Shown here one piece after another: positions 42,418-51,779 of a stretch of DNA of 64,000 bases (positions are counted from its first letter, which is position 1; every line of letters begins with the position of its first letter). A model generated the notes under the pieces. That model was not told the DNA's origin. It ran no database searches and worked only from the letters and a program-made list of their open reading frames with translations. This DNA comes from Bacillota bacterium. GTDB lineage: Bacteria > Bacillota > UBA4882 > UBA8346. The translations under genes and the position numbers were made by a program. The stretch is taken from positions 54,695 through 118,694 of the forward strand of contig JAEZCE010000006.1 of assembly GCA_023429995.1 (NCBI GenBank), read 5' to 3'.

Positions 42418-42927
42418 ATGAACTTTTTAAAATTTATGGTAGTATTATTGCTATCCGCCTTGATATTCTTTTCGAATGGAACACCGGCACAAGCCGGCAG
42501 TATGCAACAAGAAACAAAAACCACCCATTACGCAATTGGTTATGAGGTTGCTTTTCCCCTTTGTTATGGGTTGACGCTTACCTATGACTTGAATTCCTCT
42601 CTGGCTATTCAAGGTTTAATCACCATGAGCCCACAACCGATTATGCTCTCCACCGTGAAGGCGATCTATAAATTAAAACCGGTCATCCTTGAGCCCCGCA
42701 AAAACTTGGTCTATATTTATGCTCTGGCCGGGCAATTTGAAGATAGTGATATCTGGGATTTTAAAAAGCGGGTCCGCGGGTATTCGTTGGGTATCGGTAC
42801 CGAATTTACCCCAAAAGCTTACCCGGAAAACTTCAAAAATTATCTGGAGGTCGGATTTATTGATTTCGATTCTTCCGAATATAATCCTTCATTAACCCTA
42901 AGCGCAGGAGTTAAAGTTTGTTACTAA
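42418..42927 (+). CDS. small secreted protein, likely beta-barrel
   Basis: ATG 42418 follows gaggagggt. The 169-residue protein has a signal peptide (cleavage after A-Q-A at about 26). About 140 residues follow of alternating strands with Gly/Tyr-rich turns (A-I-G-Y-E-V-A-F-P, Y-S-L-G-I-G-T-E-F, S-L-T-L-S-A-G-V-K-V), compatible with a small 8-strand outer-membrane barrel. The end is C-Y rather than F. Family not recognised. Confidence 0.6.
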   Translation: MNFLKFMVVLLLSALIFFSNGTPAQAGSMQQETKTTHYAIGYEVAFPLCYGLTLTYDLNSSLAIQGLITMSPQPIMLSTVKAIYKLKPVILEPRKNLVYIYALAGQFEDSDIWDFKKRVRGYSLGIGTEFTPKAYPENFKNYLEVGFIDFDSSEYNPSLTLSAGVKVCY

Positions 42928-43017
42928 ATCCCTCATGGTTATTACCCTTTGATGAAATGATAGGAAAGAATACAGAAATTTGTTTGTGAATAATTGAAAC
43001 TCAGGTGTAAAATCGCA

Positions 43018-45216
43018 ATGAAAAAAAAATACTGCTTCCTTTTGTGTTTAGCTATTGCCACCCTATTGACTCTATCAAGTTTTGGACTTACATTACCTGT
43101 TCATCCCGAACCGAACAAACCCATTGTAATCATCATCGCCGATAAAATGGATAGTGTGGAGTTATTCAAAACTGCATTTCCGGGCATCCGAAAATTGTTG
43201 AATTCAGGTAATTGCGGGCTGATGAACATCCGCACCAGCAAAGGTTACCTGGACTCCGGAAGCGGTTATTTATCATTGGGCGCAGGCAGCAGAGGAAATG
43301 CCCTGGGCCTGCCGGGCGATTCTTTAAACCCGGAACGGTTCTTGACCCATAATCCCTCAGCCAGTTTTTTCAATTGGAGAAGAGGGATTCCTTTAAAAGT
43401 CGATTCTCAGCAGCGTCTGTTTGTGCCTGAAACCGGCTGGTTGACCAATATAGCAAGCCAAGAAGACCATCAGGTGCTTCCGGGCAGGCTTGGCAGCCTG
43501 TTTCACCGTAAAGGCTGGCGTACTTGCTTAATCGGCAATATTGATAGCGCTGACCAGATAAACCGCCCCGGTGGCCTTTTTTTAATGGACAAAACCGGAA
43601 TGATCGATGAGGGAACCGTCGACTCTTCCATGAATGAAACCGACTCCGGTTTTCCCTATTTATACCGGGCCAATGTAACTGGAATGATCGCCCAACTCAA
43701 GATGCATCTGGGAGAACAAAAAATCATCGCTATCGATTTTGGTGATTTTGCCCGTTTGGATGATTATAGGGACCAGGTAAGTCCGGACTTTTATGAACGC
43801 GCCAAACTTCAAACCTGGAAAAGGTTCAACTCTTTGGTTGAGGGGGTCATCGGTTTAGGGGCTCCTGAAGATTTTACGCTAATCCTTTTTTCCCCGTCCA
43901 TCTCCAAGGAAGGTAATGTGACGAAGAACTTATTGGCGCCTATTGTAATATACCGTCAGGATGCCCTCCCCGGCATATTGGTATCGGGAACTACACGCTG
44001 GCCCGGATTGGTGGCAAACGTCGATGTGCTACCCACTTTGGCGAGCATCGCTCATTTTGAGAAAACTTCCGCTTTTACCGGCAAAGTCATGGTTTGTCAA
44101 TCAACAACCCATGGCGCAGAGAAAATCCTCGACCTGAATCGACGTTTAATCGCCCTCAGCGCCAATCAGCGCCCTATCATTAACTGGTATCAGGGTATCA
44201 TATCTTTTTGCTGGATCATGGGTCTTTTAAGCGGTATTTTTTTAAAAAAACGCTGGATCCGGGATTGGCTGGTCAGTCTGGTCATTGTAATTCCTTTGAC
44301 CGTAATCGTCCTGCCTCTCTTCCCGAGTTTTGCATGGCAAGTTAGTGGATTTTTATTATTCAATGTCCTTTGGGTAGCGGTCTTTACCCGGATTCAGGAG
44401 ATGAATACCCGGGTCCTCATTTTATCGGCCCTAATCTGGTTGATCCTCATTGTGGATCAAATTACCGGGTGGCGGTTAATCCGTTTCTCCGCCTTAGGTT
44501 ACAGCGCAATCGCCGGATCCAGATATTATGGCTTAGGCAACGAATTTCTGGGGATTTTCTTAGCAAGCGCCCTGTTATTCACGGATTTATTCAACCGAAA
44601 ATTTAAGTCCCGCTGGTCCACACCGGTTATTCTCGGCATAACCATATTCATCTTAAGCTGGCCCCAGTTTGGGGCGAAATTTGGTGGGATTTTAGCGGGA
44701 ACAATCGGATTTGCCTATTACTTGGTAAAAATCTATCAGTGGAAATGGAGAAATCGTAAATTTTGGCTTGTTTTCATTGGCTGTATTATGACCTTATTCA
44801 CAATTAGTTGGTGGGATAGCCTCCGGCCGCCGGATGTCCAGACGCACATCGGCCGTTTCCTCCACCTAATTTTGAACAAAGATTTCGGACAAGTCAGTCA
44901 GATTATTTTCCGGAAGATTGCCATGAATCTAAAATTAACCCTATCAAGTCCCTGGATCCGCATCATCCTGTTAGCCTTCATTTTGAAGGCCGTTCAACGC
45001 TGGCTTACAGGACGGAAAATGCTCTTACCGGAAGATCAGTTAGTATGGCAAGCAATTCTGGTAGCCGGGGTTTGTTCCTATTTGGTCAATGATGCCGGAG
45101 TTCTCGCCTTTGCGACATGCTTAGCCTACGGATTCTCATACCTGCTGCTTAAATTGAATAATCAGGAAGAACCGAACCTGATTTGGCGTTGGATTCCGAA
45201 AAAGTTAAAGCTGTAA
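43018..45216 (+). CDS. membrane protein with extracytoplasmic alkaline-phosphatase-like domain
   Basis: ATG 43018 (M-K-K-K-Y) is preferred over GTG 42994; aggtg is upstream. The 732 residues have a signal/anchor helix, then a ~370-residue domain resembling the alkaline-phosphatase superfamily (K-P-I-V-I-I-I-A-D at the start, G-S-G-Y-L-S-L-G-A-G-S-R-G, F-T-L-I-L-F-S-P-S, V-D-V-L-P-T-L-A), then ~10 membrane helices. Not all metal ligands of a classical phosphatase are evident, so activity is uncertain. Proteins of this layout occur in other Firmicutes without assigned function. It is inserted on the opposite strand between yajC and secD. Confidence 0.7.
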   Translation: MKKKYCFLLCLAIATLLTLSSFGLTLPVHPEPNKPIVIIIADKMDSVELFKTAFPGIRKLLNSGNCGLMNIRTSKGYLDSGSGYLSLGAGSRGNALGLPGDSLNPERFLTHNPSASFFNWRRGIPLKVDSQQRLFVPETGWLTNIASQEDHQVLPGRLGSLFHRKGWRTCLIGNIDSADQINRPGGLFLMDKTGMIDEGTVDSSMNETDSGFPYLYRANVTGMIAQLKMHLGEQKIIAIDFGDFARLDDYRDQVSPDFYERAKLQTWKRFNSLVEGVIGLGAPEDFTLILFSPSISKEGNVTKNLLAPIVIYRQDALPGILVSGTTRWPGLVANVDVLPTLASIAHFEKTSAFTGKVMVCQSTTHGAEKILDLNRRLIALSANQRPIINWYQGIISFCWIMGLLSGIFLKKRWIRDWLVSLVIVIPLTVIVLPLFPSFAWQVSGFLLFNVLWVAVFTRIQEMNTRVLILSALIWLILIVDQITGWRLIRFSALGYSAIAGSRYYGLGNEFLGIFLASALLFTDLFNRKFKSRWSTPVILGITIFILSWPQFGAKFGGILAGTIGFAYYLVKIYQWKWRNRKFWLVFIGCIMTLFTISWWDSLRPPDVQTHIGRFLHLILNKDFGQVSQIIFRKIAMNLKLTLSSPWIRIILLAFILKAVQRWLTGRKMLLPEDQLVWQAILVAGVCSYLVNDAGVLAFATCLAYGFSYLLLKLNNQEEPNLIWRWIPKKLKL

Positions 45217-45243
45217 TCGGGTGAAAAAGAGCCTACGATTCAT

Positions 45244-45906
45244 TTAAAGAAGCACATTTCCATTGATTTCGATCTTAAATTGACAGCCCAAAAAAATAGC
45301 GGCTCTGCGGCACATCATCATCCGCACCAGGAAAATCTCAAAATATTCCATCACGGGACAGATGGAATTTTCAATTTTAATCTCCAGGGTGATACTGCGT
45401 TTTTCTTCGTTTACATTTAAAAAAGAATGTACGGCAGCATAGTTAACCCGGTCATGGATGTCAAAAGTAGCCAAATCGGTGTTTCTGACCCGACTGCGAT
45501 GAACATCGGACTTATCGGCTAAAATCAGGGCTGCGGCTACACTATTGACCGATTCACCGCATTCCTCTTCATGATTGCCGATGGCGCCCACCATCGTTGC
45601 GGCCTCCGCAGGATCAAAACCCTGGGCTAGCAAATAATTCAAAGCAATCACCGCCCCTGTCCGTCCATGGTCCCGGCGGTTTACAATATTGCCGATATCA
45701 TGCAGATAACCTGCGATCGAAGCAAGCTCGGCTTGACGTTCCGGATAACCCAGCCGAAGCAGGATATTTTGAGAAATATTTGAGACCAAACTGGCATGGC
45801 GAAAACCATGTTCCGTATACCCCATTACGCCAAGGTGTTCATCGGCCTTTTGAATAAATGCCGTGATAGCCGGATCTTTTTTTATTTCGCTAAGTGTAAG
45901 TGCCAT
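45244..45906 (-). CDS. HD-domain phosphohydrolase
   Basis: The 220-residue protein has the HD metal-site pattern: H-G-F-R-H-A-S-L (~33-40), G-Y-L-H-D-I-G-N (~66-73), G-N-H-E-E-E (~108-113) and I-L-A-D-K-S-D (~127-133). HD enzymes cleave nucleotide or phosphate esters, and the substrate here is not deducible. The C-terminal ~60 residues form a family-specific extension with a predicted strand-helix pattern. It follows yajC and its terminator. Confidence 0.88.
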   Translation of the reverse strand: MALTLSEIKKDPAITAFIQKADEHLGVMGYTEHGFRHASLVSNISQNILLRLGYPERQAELASIAGYLHDIGNIVNRRDHGRTGAVIALNYLLAQGFDPAEAATMVGAIGNHEEECGESVNSVAAALILADKSDVHRSRVRNTDLATFDIHDRVNYAAVHSFLNVNEEKRSITLEIKIENSICPVMEYFEIFLVRMMMCRRAAIFLGCQFKIEINGNVLL

Positions 45907-45934
45907 TTTTTCTACCCTCCTATTGTTTTTTCTA

Positions 45935-45960
45935 TAAAAAAAAGAGAGTCAAGACTCTCT
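45935..45960 (-). terminator. terminator at the end of yajC
   Basis: A perfect 8-bp stem (agagagtc / gactctct, two-base loop) whose minus-strand 3' side runs into T8. The stem touches the yajC stop codon at 45960-45962. It would separate yajC from the HD gene. Confidence 0.85.
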
Positions 45961-46259
45961 TAATTTTTGACTTTTTGCACTGAACTGCGGGAAAACTTTA
46001 ATTCTACTTTATCAGCGACTTTTAATCTAACATCATCATCATCTAAGTCAACGATTTCACCGTGTAAGCCACCCGCGGTGATAACTTTATCGCCTTTTTT
46101 CAAGCTATTTAACATTGCTTGTCTTTGTTTTTGTTGCTTTCGTTGGGGCGCTATCATCAAAAAATAAAAAATCGCGAAAAACCCCACCAAAATTAGGATT
46201 TGAATCAATCCTCCATTGCCGGCTGCTGCGGGCTGGGCTGCGGCTAATAATAAGTCCAT
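45960..46259 (-). CDS. yajC: preprotein translocase subunit YajC
   Basis: The 99 residues have a single N-terminal membrane helix with the YajC signature F-Y-F-L-M-I-A-P-Q-R-K-Q-Q-K, followed by the cytoplasmic beta domain L-K-K-G-D-K-V-I-T-A-G-G-L-H-G. It associates with SecDF in the inner membrane. It is 55 bases downstream of tgt, in the common queA-tgt-yajC order, but secDF has been moved away from it. Confidence 0.95.
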   Translation of the reverse strand: MDLLLAAAQPAAAGNGGLIQILILVGFFAIFYFLMIAPQRKQQKQRQAMLNSLKKGDKVITAGGLHGEIVDLDDDDVRLKVADKVELKFSRSSVQKVKN

Positions 46260-46314
46260 ACTATCACCTCCTTTTAAACAATTTATTTATTCGACAAAAA
46301 ACATGGTTTTCCTT

Positions 46315-47430
46315 TTATTCACCCTCATATTGCCTGAAAAATTCCTGTTTTCGTTCCTTAAAGGTGTCGGTTCTCAGTCCCTCTTTGATTTCTTCCATGA
46401 TTCGCTTTAAAAAATATAAATTGTGGTAAGTAATTAAATACCCCCCCAAAAACTCTCCCGCCTTAAACAAATGACGGATATACGCTCTAGAATAACCAGT
46501 TTTGCAAGTGTAACACCCACATTTGGAATCAAGGGGTCCGTAATCCCTGGCATATTGAGCATCGCGGATCAGAACCCTTCCTCCGGAGGTCAATGCTGTT
46601 CCATGCCGGGCAATACGGGTTGGAAAAACACAATCAAACATGTCGACTCCCCGTTCAACCCCTTCCCATAAAGCATCCGGTGAGCCGACTCCCATTAAAT
46701 AGCGGGGTTTATCTTCAGGAAGAGCAGGTACTGTATAATCTAATGCCTCATACATCAATGGTTTAGGTTCTCCTACGCTCAAACCTCCGATGGCATAGCC
46801 CGGAAATCCCAAGCTGGATAAAGCCTTAGCGCTTTCTAAGCGTAAATCCCGGTAAGTAACGCCCTGAACGATCCCAAAGAGAACTTGATTCTGCCGGCGG
46901 TGAGCTTTTAAACACCTTTCCGCCCAACGGGTTGTCCGTTCCATTGCCTCTTTAGCCGATTTGTATTCTGAAGGGTACGGTAAGCATACATCAAAGGGCA
47001 TGGCTATATCGGCCCCCAAATCGGACTCTATCTCCATCACCCGCTCCGGGGAAAACAAATGCGCCGAACCATCAATATGGGATTTAAATGTAACGCCTTC
47101 TTCGGTGACTTTTGTCAACTTGGCCAGGCTGAATACTTGAAACCCTCCGCTATCCGTTAACATGGAACCGTTCCAGTGAATGAATGAGTGTAAACCCCCG
47201 GCCTCCCTTACAATATCCGAGCCTGGCCGGAGATAAAGATGATATGTATTCCCAAGAATGATTTTAAATCCTATTTTGTTCAAATCATCGACCGTCATAG
47301 CCTTAACCGCGCCTTGGGTGCCCACAGGCATGAAAACCGGCGTTTCGATTTGGTTGTGAGCTGTAGTCAACAAACCCAAACGGCCCTTATTTTCATTGGA
47401 TTTTTTTTGAATTTGAAAGGAAAATGACAT
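46315..47430 (-). CDS. tgt: queuine/preQ1 tRNA-guanine transglycosylase
   Basis: The 371-residue TIM-barrel enzyme has the bacterial Tgt features: L-T-D-S-G-G-F-Q-V-F-S-L (~90), the catalytic region around F-D-V-C, G-G-L-S-V-G-E-P, and the zinc site C-G-C-Y-T-C with later H in Y-H-N-L (~301-335). It exchanges guanine-34 of tRNAs for preQ1 and acts before QueA. aagaggt precedes the ATG. Confidence 0.97.
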   Translation of the reverse strand: MSFSFQIQKKSNENKGRLGLLTTAHNQIETPVFMPVGTQGAVKAMTVDDLNKIGFKIILGNTYHLYLRPGSDIVREAGGLHSFIHWNGSMLTDSGGFQVFSLAKLTKVTEEGVTFKSHIDGSAHLFSPERVMEIESDLGADIAMPFDVCLPYPSEYKSAKEAMERTTRWAERCLKAHRRQNQVLFGIVQGVTYRDLRLESAKALSSLGFPGYAIGGLSVGEPKPLMYEALDYTVPALPEDKPRYLMGVGSPDALWEGVERGVDMFDCVFPTRIARHGTALTSGGRVLIRDAQYARDYGPLDSKCGCYTCKTGYSRAYIRHLFKAGEFLGGYLITYHNLYFLKRIMEEIKEGLRTDTFKERKQEFFRQYEGE

Positions 47431-47445
47431 CGGAAACCTCTTATT

Positions 47446-47520
47446 AAAACTTTTATTTATAAAACGTTTATTAATAAAACCTTTATTTATAAAACCTTTA
47501 TTTATAAAACCTTTACTTTA
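47446..47520. repeat. 15-bp AT-rich tandem repeat between queA and tgt
   Basis: Five consecutive 15-base units of the form aaaacctttatttat start at 47446, 47461, 47476, 47491 and 47506. The two units at 47476 and 47491 are identical. The last unit contains the queA stop codon, so array length affects only the queA-tgt spacer. Confidence 0.85.
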
Positions 47521-48535
47521 TAAACATGGCATCTCCAAAGCTGAAAAAACGGTACCGTTCCTCCACGGCATGGCGATAACATTCCGCGATAAATTGCCGT
47601 CCGGCAAAGGCTGATACTAACATCAGCAAAGTGGATTTTGGCAAATGAAAATTGGTTATCAGTCCGTCAATGATTTTAAATTGATATCCGGGATATATAA
47701 AAATAGCGGTCTCGCCGGAACCGGAGATTAAGCCGCCGTCTTCACGCGCCTGAGATTCCAATACCCTGACTACCGTAGTTCCGACTGCAATAACACGTTT
47801 GCCCGCTTTTTTGGTTTCTCGAATTTTCTGTATCAAATCACTGGGCAAAGAAAAAATTTCCGAATGCATATGGTGCTCTTCCACCACTTCGGTTTTTACC
47901 GGACGAAAAGTCCCCAAGCCCACATGGAGCGTTAAAAAACCCAACTGAACTCCATTTGCTTTTAGTTTTTCCAATACCCCATCCGTAAAATGGAGGCCTG
48001 CCGTAGGAGCAGCCACTGAACCCTCATGTTTTGAATAAATGGTCTGATATCGTTCGGGATTAACTTGTTTATTGTGAATGTATGGCGGTAAAGGAGTTTC
48101 TCCGCACCTTTGGAGCCACTCTCTAAAATGAAGTTCCGGTGGGAACTGAACAATTCTGCCACCGCCTTCAACCACTCCGGAAACTTTTCCTACAATATTT
48201 TCTGGAAATATCAACTCTACCCCGGGTTTACTCCGCTTTCCGGGGCGCGCCAAACACTCCCATGCATTCTGACCGAGTTCCCGGATTAAAAAAACCTCAA
48301 CCCTCGCCCCGGTACTTTCACGTATGGCAAATAGGCGGGCCGGGATAACTCTGGTATCGTTGAAAATAATCAAATCACCCGGTTCCAAAAATTGAAAAAT
48401 ATCATAAAAATGGTAATCCTTCATGATCTTACGGTTGCGATCGACCACCAGCAAACGCGAATGATCCCGGGGTTCTTCAGGGACTTGCGCAATTAATTCC
48501 GGCGGCAACAAGTAATCAAATTCACTGACCTGCAT
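47513..48535 (-). CDS. queA: S-adenosylmethionine:tRNA ribosyltransferase-isomerase
   Basis: ATG 48535 (M-Q-V-S-E-F-D-Y-L-L-P) with gggag upstream is the family start. The 340 residues have the QueA motifs L-I-A-Q-V-P, R-D-H-S-R-L, F-N-D-T-R-V-I-P-A-R-L, A-A-P-T-A-G-L-H-F-T and L-H-V-G-L-G-T-F-R-P-V. It makes epoxyqueuosine in tRNA after Tgt. It overlaps the SpoIID-like gene by 14 bases. Confidence 0.97.
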   Translation of the reverse strand: MQVSEFDYLLPPELIAQVPEEPRDHSRLLVVDRNRKIMKDYHFYDIFQFLEPGDLIIFNDTRVIPARLFAIRESTGARVEVFLIRELGQNAWECLARPGKRSKPGVELIFPENIVGKVSGVVEGGGRIVQFPPELHFREWLQRCGETPLPPYIHNKQVNPERYQTIYSKHEGSVAAPTAGLHFTDGVLEKLKANGVQLGFLTLHVGLGTFRPVKTEVVEEHHMHSEIFSLPSDLIQKIRETKKAGKRVIAVGTTVVRVLESQAREDGGLISGSGETAIFIYPGYQFKIIDGLITNFHLPKSTLLMLVSAFAGRQFIAECYRHAVEERYRFFSFGDAMFIK

Positions 48536-49841
48536 TGCTTTTACTCCCATCCATGCGAAGATTGTTGACATCCGTGATCATAGCCCCAGGGTAATAATGT
48601 TCCAAAATCTGCCTTTCGTTATACCCGGCTTCCGCCATACCCTTGGCTCCCCATTGGCTCATACCCACTCCATGTCCCCAGCCCGAACCCCGAAGTACAA
48701 TTCGAAGCGGCGCCTTATCCTGTAACCAGGACCATGGATCCGGAAGATCCCACGGCGGCATCAAAATATCCGCAAAAAGGCCCGGGATGTCGGTATCGGC
48801 CATTAAAGCCTGGGGATAAGGGCTACCGGGCAACCACCACAAATTGACAAACGGCAGGGGGCCGTAAATTACTCCGATTTGAGCTTTAACGCTAGGAAGC
48901 CCTGTCAAAGACCGAAATTGCTCGCCGCTGAGAATCTTGGAATCCAAATTACCCTGAAGGGTAACTTTCAATAATTTACCGTCCGGACTGTAACTGACCC
49001 CTGAAATTTGCTGCAGCTGTCCCACTGACGGATAAAAACGGCTTGCCATACCTTGAAGGTCTTCCCAGTTTATAGAGCGTGTCCATTGATTATACGGTGA
49101 ATTTTGATCCCAATCAACCGTCGATTTTAAATAAGGTACACTCTCATTCCATACAGAAGCAGCTTCGAAGGTCGAACCTCCTGAGGAAGAATGATATACG
49201 GCTGAAATCACTCTGCCGCGATAGGTGATGATTTCACCCGAGGTACTATCCACCGCCAAATTGGTGCTGGATTTTTCGGAATCAATTCCTCCATATACTT
49301 GGCAATGATCGGTTGGGCAAAGATCAAAACCATGATTGGCATGTCGGCCCAGAGAGGCAATAGCATAAGTTCTGGCCGCTATCGCCTGGGCTCTGAGCGC
49401 GGCTGGAGGCCATGATGCCATTACCTCCCGGGGTACCACGCCCCGTAAATAATCATCAAGAGAAATATAATCAATCAAATTAATATGGTTGTTTTTTGCA
49501 GATATTAAAAAACCGCCCCGGTAACGGTGATTATTCCACATTAATGGACTTTGGCCCGGAATCACTAAAACCGGGCCTGCGCCCATAGGGACACCATCAA
49601 GCTCCAAAGTATCGTTCCATGCCGTAAAAATAACCTGATCGCCGGGAATCAGGAGATTAACCGGCTCAGCGCCGGTCAAATCCAAAATAGCTTCGCTATC
49701 CGCTACCCAAAGGGTTAGGGCATCCTGTTCAACTGCCAAACCAACTTTTACGGGCCGTAAATCCGCAGCCATTACCGGATCTGGGTTATATCCAATCATC
49801 AAACACCCAATCCCTATCAAAATCTTCATGAGCTTACCCAT
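48522..49841 (-). CDS. SpoIID/LytB-domain protein
   Basis: The start is ATG 49841 (M-G-K-L-M-K), with cgggag 6 bases upstream. The 439 residues have a signal peptide/anchor, a ~100-residue N-terminal region, the SpoIID domain (Y-L-R-G-V-V-P-R-E-V, A-L-R-A-Q-A-I-A-A-R-T-Y-A) and the conserved end G-W-G-H-G-V-G-M-S-Q-W-G-A. SpoIID proteins are peptidoglycan lytic transglycosylases used in engulfment, or their paralogues. Position beside queA is usual for the paralogue group, so it need not be SpoIID itself. Confidence 0.9.
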   Translation of the reverse strand: MGKLMKILIGIGCLMIGYNPDPVMAADLRPVKVGLAVEQDALTLWVADSEAILDLTGAEPVNLLIPGDQVIFTAWNDTLELDGVPMGAGPVLVIPGQSPLMWNNHRYRGGFLISAKNNHINLIDYISLDDYLRGVVPREVMASWPPAALRAQAIAARTYAIASLGRHANHGFDLCPTDHCQVYGGIDSEKSSTNLAVDSTSGEIITYRGRVISAVYHSSSGGSTFEAASVWNESVPYLKSTVDWDQNSPYNQWTRSINWEDLQGMASRFYPSVGQLQQISGVSYSPDGKLLKVTLQGNLDSKILSGEQFRSLTGLPSVKAQIGVIYGPLPFVNLWWLPGSPYPQALMADTDIPGLFADILMPPWDLPDPWSWLQDKAPLRIVLRGSGWGHGVGMSQWGAKGMAEAGYNERQILEHYYPGAMITDVNNLRMDGSKSNAGQ

Positions 49842-49858
49842 ATTCAACTCCCGCATGA

Positions 49859-50773
49859 TCATCTATCCCGGTTACGGGTATCATCCCAATAACCGAATTC
49901 CTTCAAGGAGGCTTCATGGTTGCGCCAATTTTTCCGTACTTTCACCCATAGATTTAAAAAAACGGGCGCGTCCAGCAAAAGTTCCAAATCTTCCCGAGCG
50001 GCTTTTCCAATACTTTTTAAGCGCTCTCCTCCGGCCCCGATAATGATCCCTTTTTGAGAGTCCCGCTCCACGTAAAGGGTAGCTTCGATATAAATCCTGC
50101 CATTACTGCGTTCCTTCATCTCTTCCACTTGAACCGCTATGGCATGAGGCACTTCGTCTTGAGTGAATTGAAGGACCTTCTCCCTTAAGAACTCGGCTGC
50201 GATAAATCGTTCGGGATGGTCCGTGATTTGATCCGGCGGATAAAAAGCCGGTCCAACAGGGAGTTGATCGGCAATTGCCGCCAGCAACTGCGGAATACCC
50301 CGGCCGGTTTGAGCCGAAACCCGGAATTGCCGCTCGAAAGCTCCTATTTGAGGAGGCTCGTTATCGTCAGCCACCAAATCATCTTTATTCCACAACACAA
50401 ATACCGGAGTCGCGGTCTCTTTCAAAATATCGGCCACTTTTTGATCTGCCGGTGTAAACCCGGCGCTGCTGTCCAAAACCCAAAGGATCAAATCCACATC
50501 GGGTAAAACCAATTGGGCAGCCCGGTTCATTTGATCGCCCAGATGATGAAGGGGGCGATGTAAGCCGGGGGTATCAACCCAGACTATCTGATAATCTTCA
50601 GTCGTTAAAATCCCGCGCAAGGAATTCCGGGTCGTTTGAGGCTTCTCGGAAGTAATGGTTATTTTCTGCCCGATGAAGTTATTGAAAAGGCTTGATTTCC
50701 CAACATTCGGCCGGCCAATTAAGGCTACAAAACCTGATTTAAATTTTTGATTCATAAATGAATTATTATTCAT
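49859..50773 (-). CDS. era: GTPase Era
   Basis: ATG 50773 overlaps the stop of the preceding GNAT gene; an alternative M lies at 50755. The ~304 residues have G1 G-R-P-N-V-G-K-S-S, G2 around T-T-R-N-S, G3 D-T-P-G, G4 N-K-D-D, and a C-terminal KH domain with I-I-G-A-G-G-E-R-L-K-S-I-G. It binds 16S rRNA and aids 30S assembly. It is the last conserved member of the yqfC-to-era cluster. Confidence 0.96.
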   Translation of the reverse strand: MNNNSFMNQKFKSGFVALIGRPNVGKSSLFNNFIGQKITITSEKPQTTRNSLRGILTTEDYQIVWVDTPGLHRPLHHLGDQMNRAAQLVLPDVDLILWVLDSSAGFTPADQKVADILKETATPVFVLWNKDDLVADDNEPPQIGAFERQFRVSAQTGRGIPQLLAAIADQLPVGPAFYPPDQITDHPERFIAAEFLREKVLQFTQDEVPHAIAVQVEEMKERSNGRIYIEATLYVERDSQKGIIIGAGGERLKSIGKAAREDLELLLDAPVFLNLWVKVRKNWRNHEASLKEFGYWDDTRNRDR

Positions 50774-51243
50774 TATTTTTCCCAATTCCACTCCAGTAAC
50801 CACCGGTCTTCTCCGGGGCCATAATAGTCTTTTAAAAATCCCATACGTTTCATTTGAAACTTGTCTTCATAAATATGAAGCGCTGCCTTGTTTTCCGGAT
50901 GAACGGTTAATTGGAGTCTGGTAAATCCGGCTCTGGGCATGGCCTCAAAAATATGCCTCAAAAGAGCAGTCCCCACTCCATTTCCTTGATAATCGAGGGC
51001 CACTGCATAACCGTACAAGTAAACAAGTTCCGAATCACGCCAATCTCTCATTAACTGGGCAATCCCGACCGGCTTACCATTTAATCTGGCCAGGTAGACT
51101 CTTCCATAATGCAGGAACGGCGGTAAAGACCATTCATTTAAACTGGCAGGACCAAAGACCTCCTCATCAATACTAAGCAAAACCTCCCGCAAATAATCAT
51201 CCACTGATGTCACGATTTCTATACTTATAACCGAATCTTCCAA
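50773..51243 (-). CDS. GNAT acetyltransferase (RimI-like)
   Basis: TTG 51243 (L-E-D-S) has ggaggg 6 bases upstream. The 156-residue GNAT fold has the acetyl-CoA loop Q-G-N-G-V-G-T-A-L-L and the late N-K-A-A-L-H-I-Y motif typical of RimI-like enzymes. The substrate is unknown. It sits between cdd and era, a position not occupied by this gene in the Bacillus cluster, and overlaps era by a base. Confidence 0.85.
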   Translation of the reverse strand: MEDSVISIEIVTSVDDYLREVLLSIDEEVFGPASLNEWSLPPFLHYGRVYLARLNGKPVGIAQLMRDWRDSELVYLYGYAVALDYQGNGVGTALLRHIFEAMPRAGFTRLQLTVHPENKAALHIYEDKFQMKRMGFLKDYYGPGEDRWLLEWNWEK

Positions 51244-51340
51244 TTTTAGCCCTCCATGTCTCAATCAAACCACCCGAAAAGGCAGCTCAAATCTGTTGGT
51301 AAAATAAACATTTTTCACCGCTATGCAATATTCAATGGAA

Positions 51341-51763
51341 TCACGAAGTGGTTTCCAGAGATTCATTCAGATTTTTGGGAGTGAAGGCTCCCGGTAAATA
51401 TTGGGCCAGAGTGGTTTCGATCTTTTTCCCTTCCAGGTTTACTAAAATTAAAATTAATTCCAGTCCAAACTCAGCCAGAAATTGGCGGCAAATCCCACAA
51501 GGCGCCGCAGGCTCTGTCCCGTCCGTGGCAACAACCAGAGCTTCAAAACCTCTCTCTCCTTCAGACACAGCCTTTACCGCCGCCGTACGTTCCGCGCATA
51601 TTGTAGCGCCGAAAGATGCGTTTTCCACATTGCAGCCGCTATAAATACGGCCCGATTTCCCTAGCAAAGCAGCGCCTACTTGAAAGCGCGAATAAGGCGC
51701 ATACGCATTTTGGCGGGCATTGATCGCGATTTCAATCAATTCCTGTTTTTGAGTTTCATCCAT
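51341..51763 (-). CDS. cdd: cytidine deaminase
   Basis: The 140 residues have the zinc deaminase signature N-A-S-F-G-A-T-I-C-A-E-R (C-A-E) and A-P-C-G-I-C-R-Q-F supplying the other two cysteines. It is the small homotetrameric type, converting cytidine/deoxycytidine to uridine forms. Position after dgkA is as in Bacillus. Confidence 0.96.
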   Translation of the reverse strand: MDETQKQELIEIAINARQNAYAPYSRFQVGAALLGKSGRIYSGCNVENASFGATICAERTAAVKAVSEGERGFEALVVATDGTEPAAPCGICRQFLAEFGLELILILVNLEGKKIETTLAQYLPGAFTPKNLNESLETTS

Positions 51764-51779
51764 GCTTGAAATTTCCCCT

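Noticed and set aside
46115..46429. 104-codon plus-strand ORF antisense to yajC and tgt
   Set aside because: Shadow of two confident genes and their spacer; no ribosome site.
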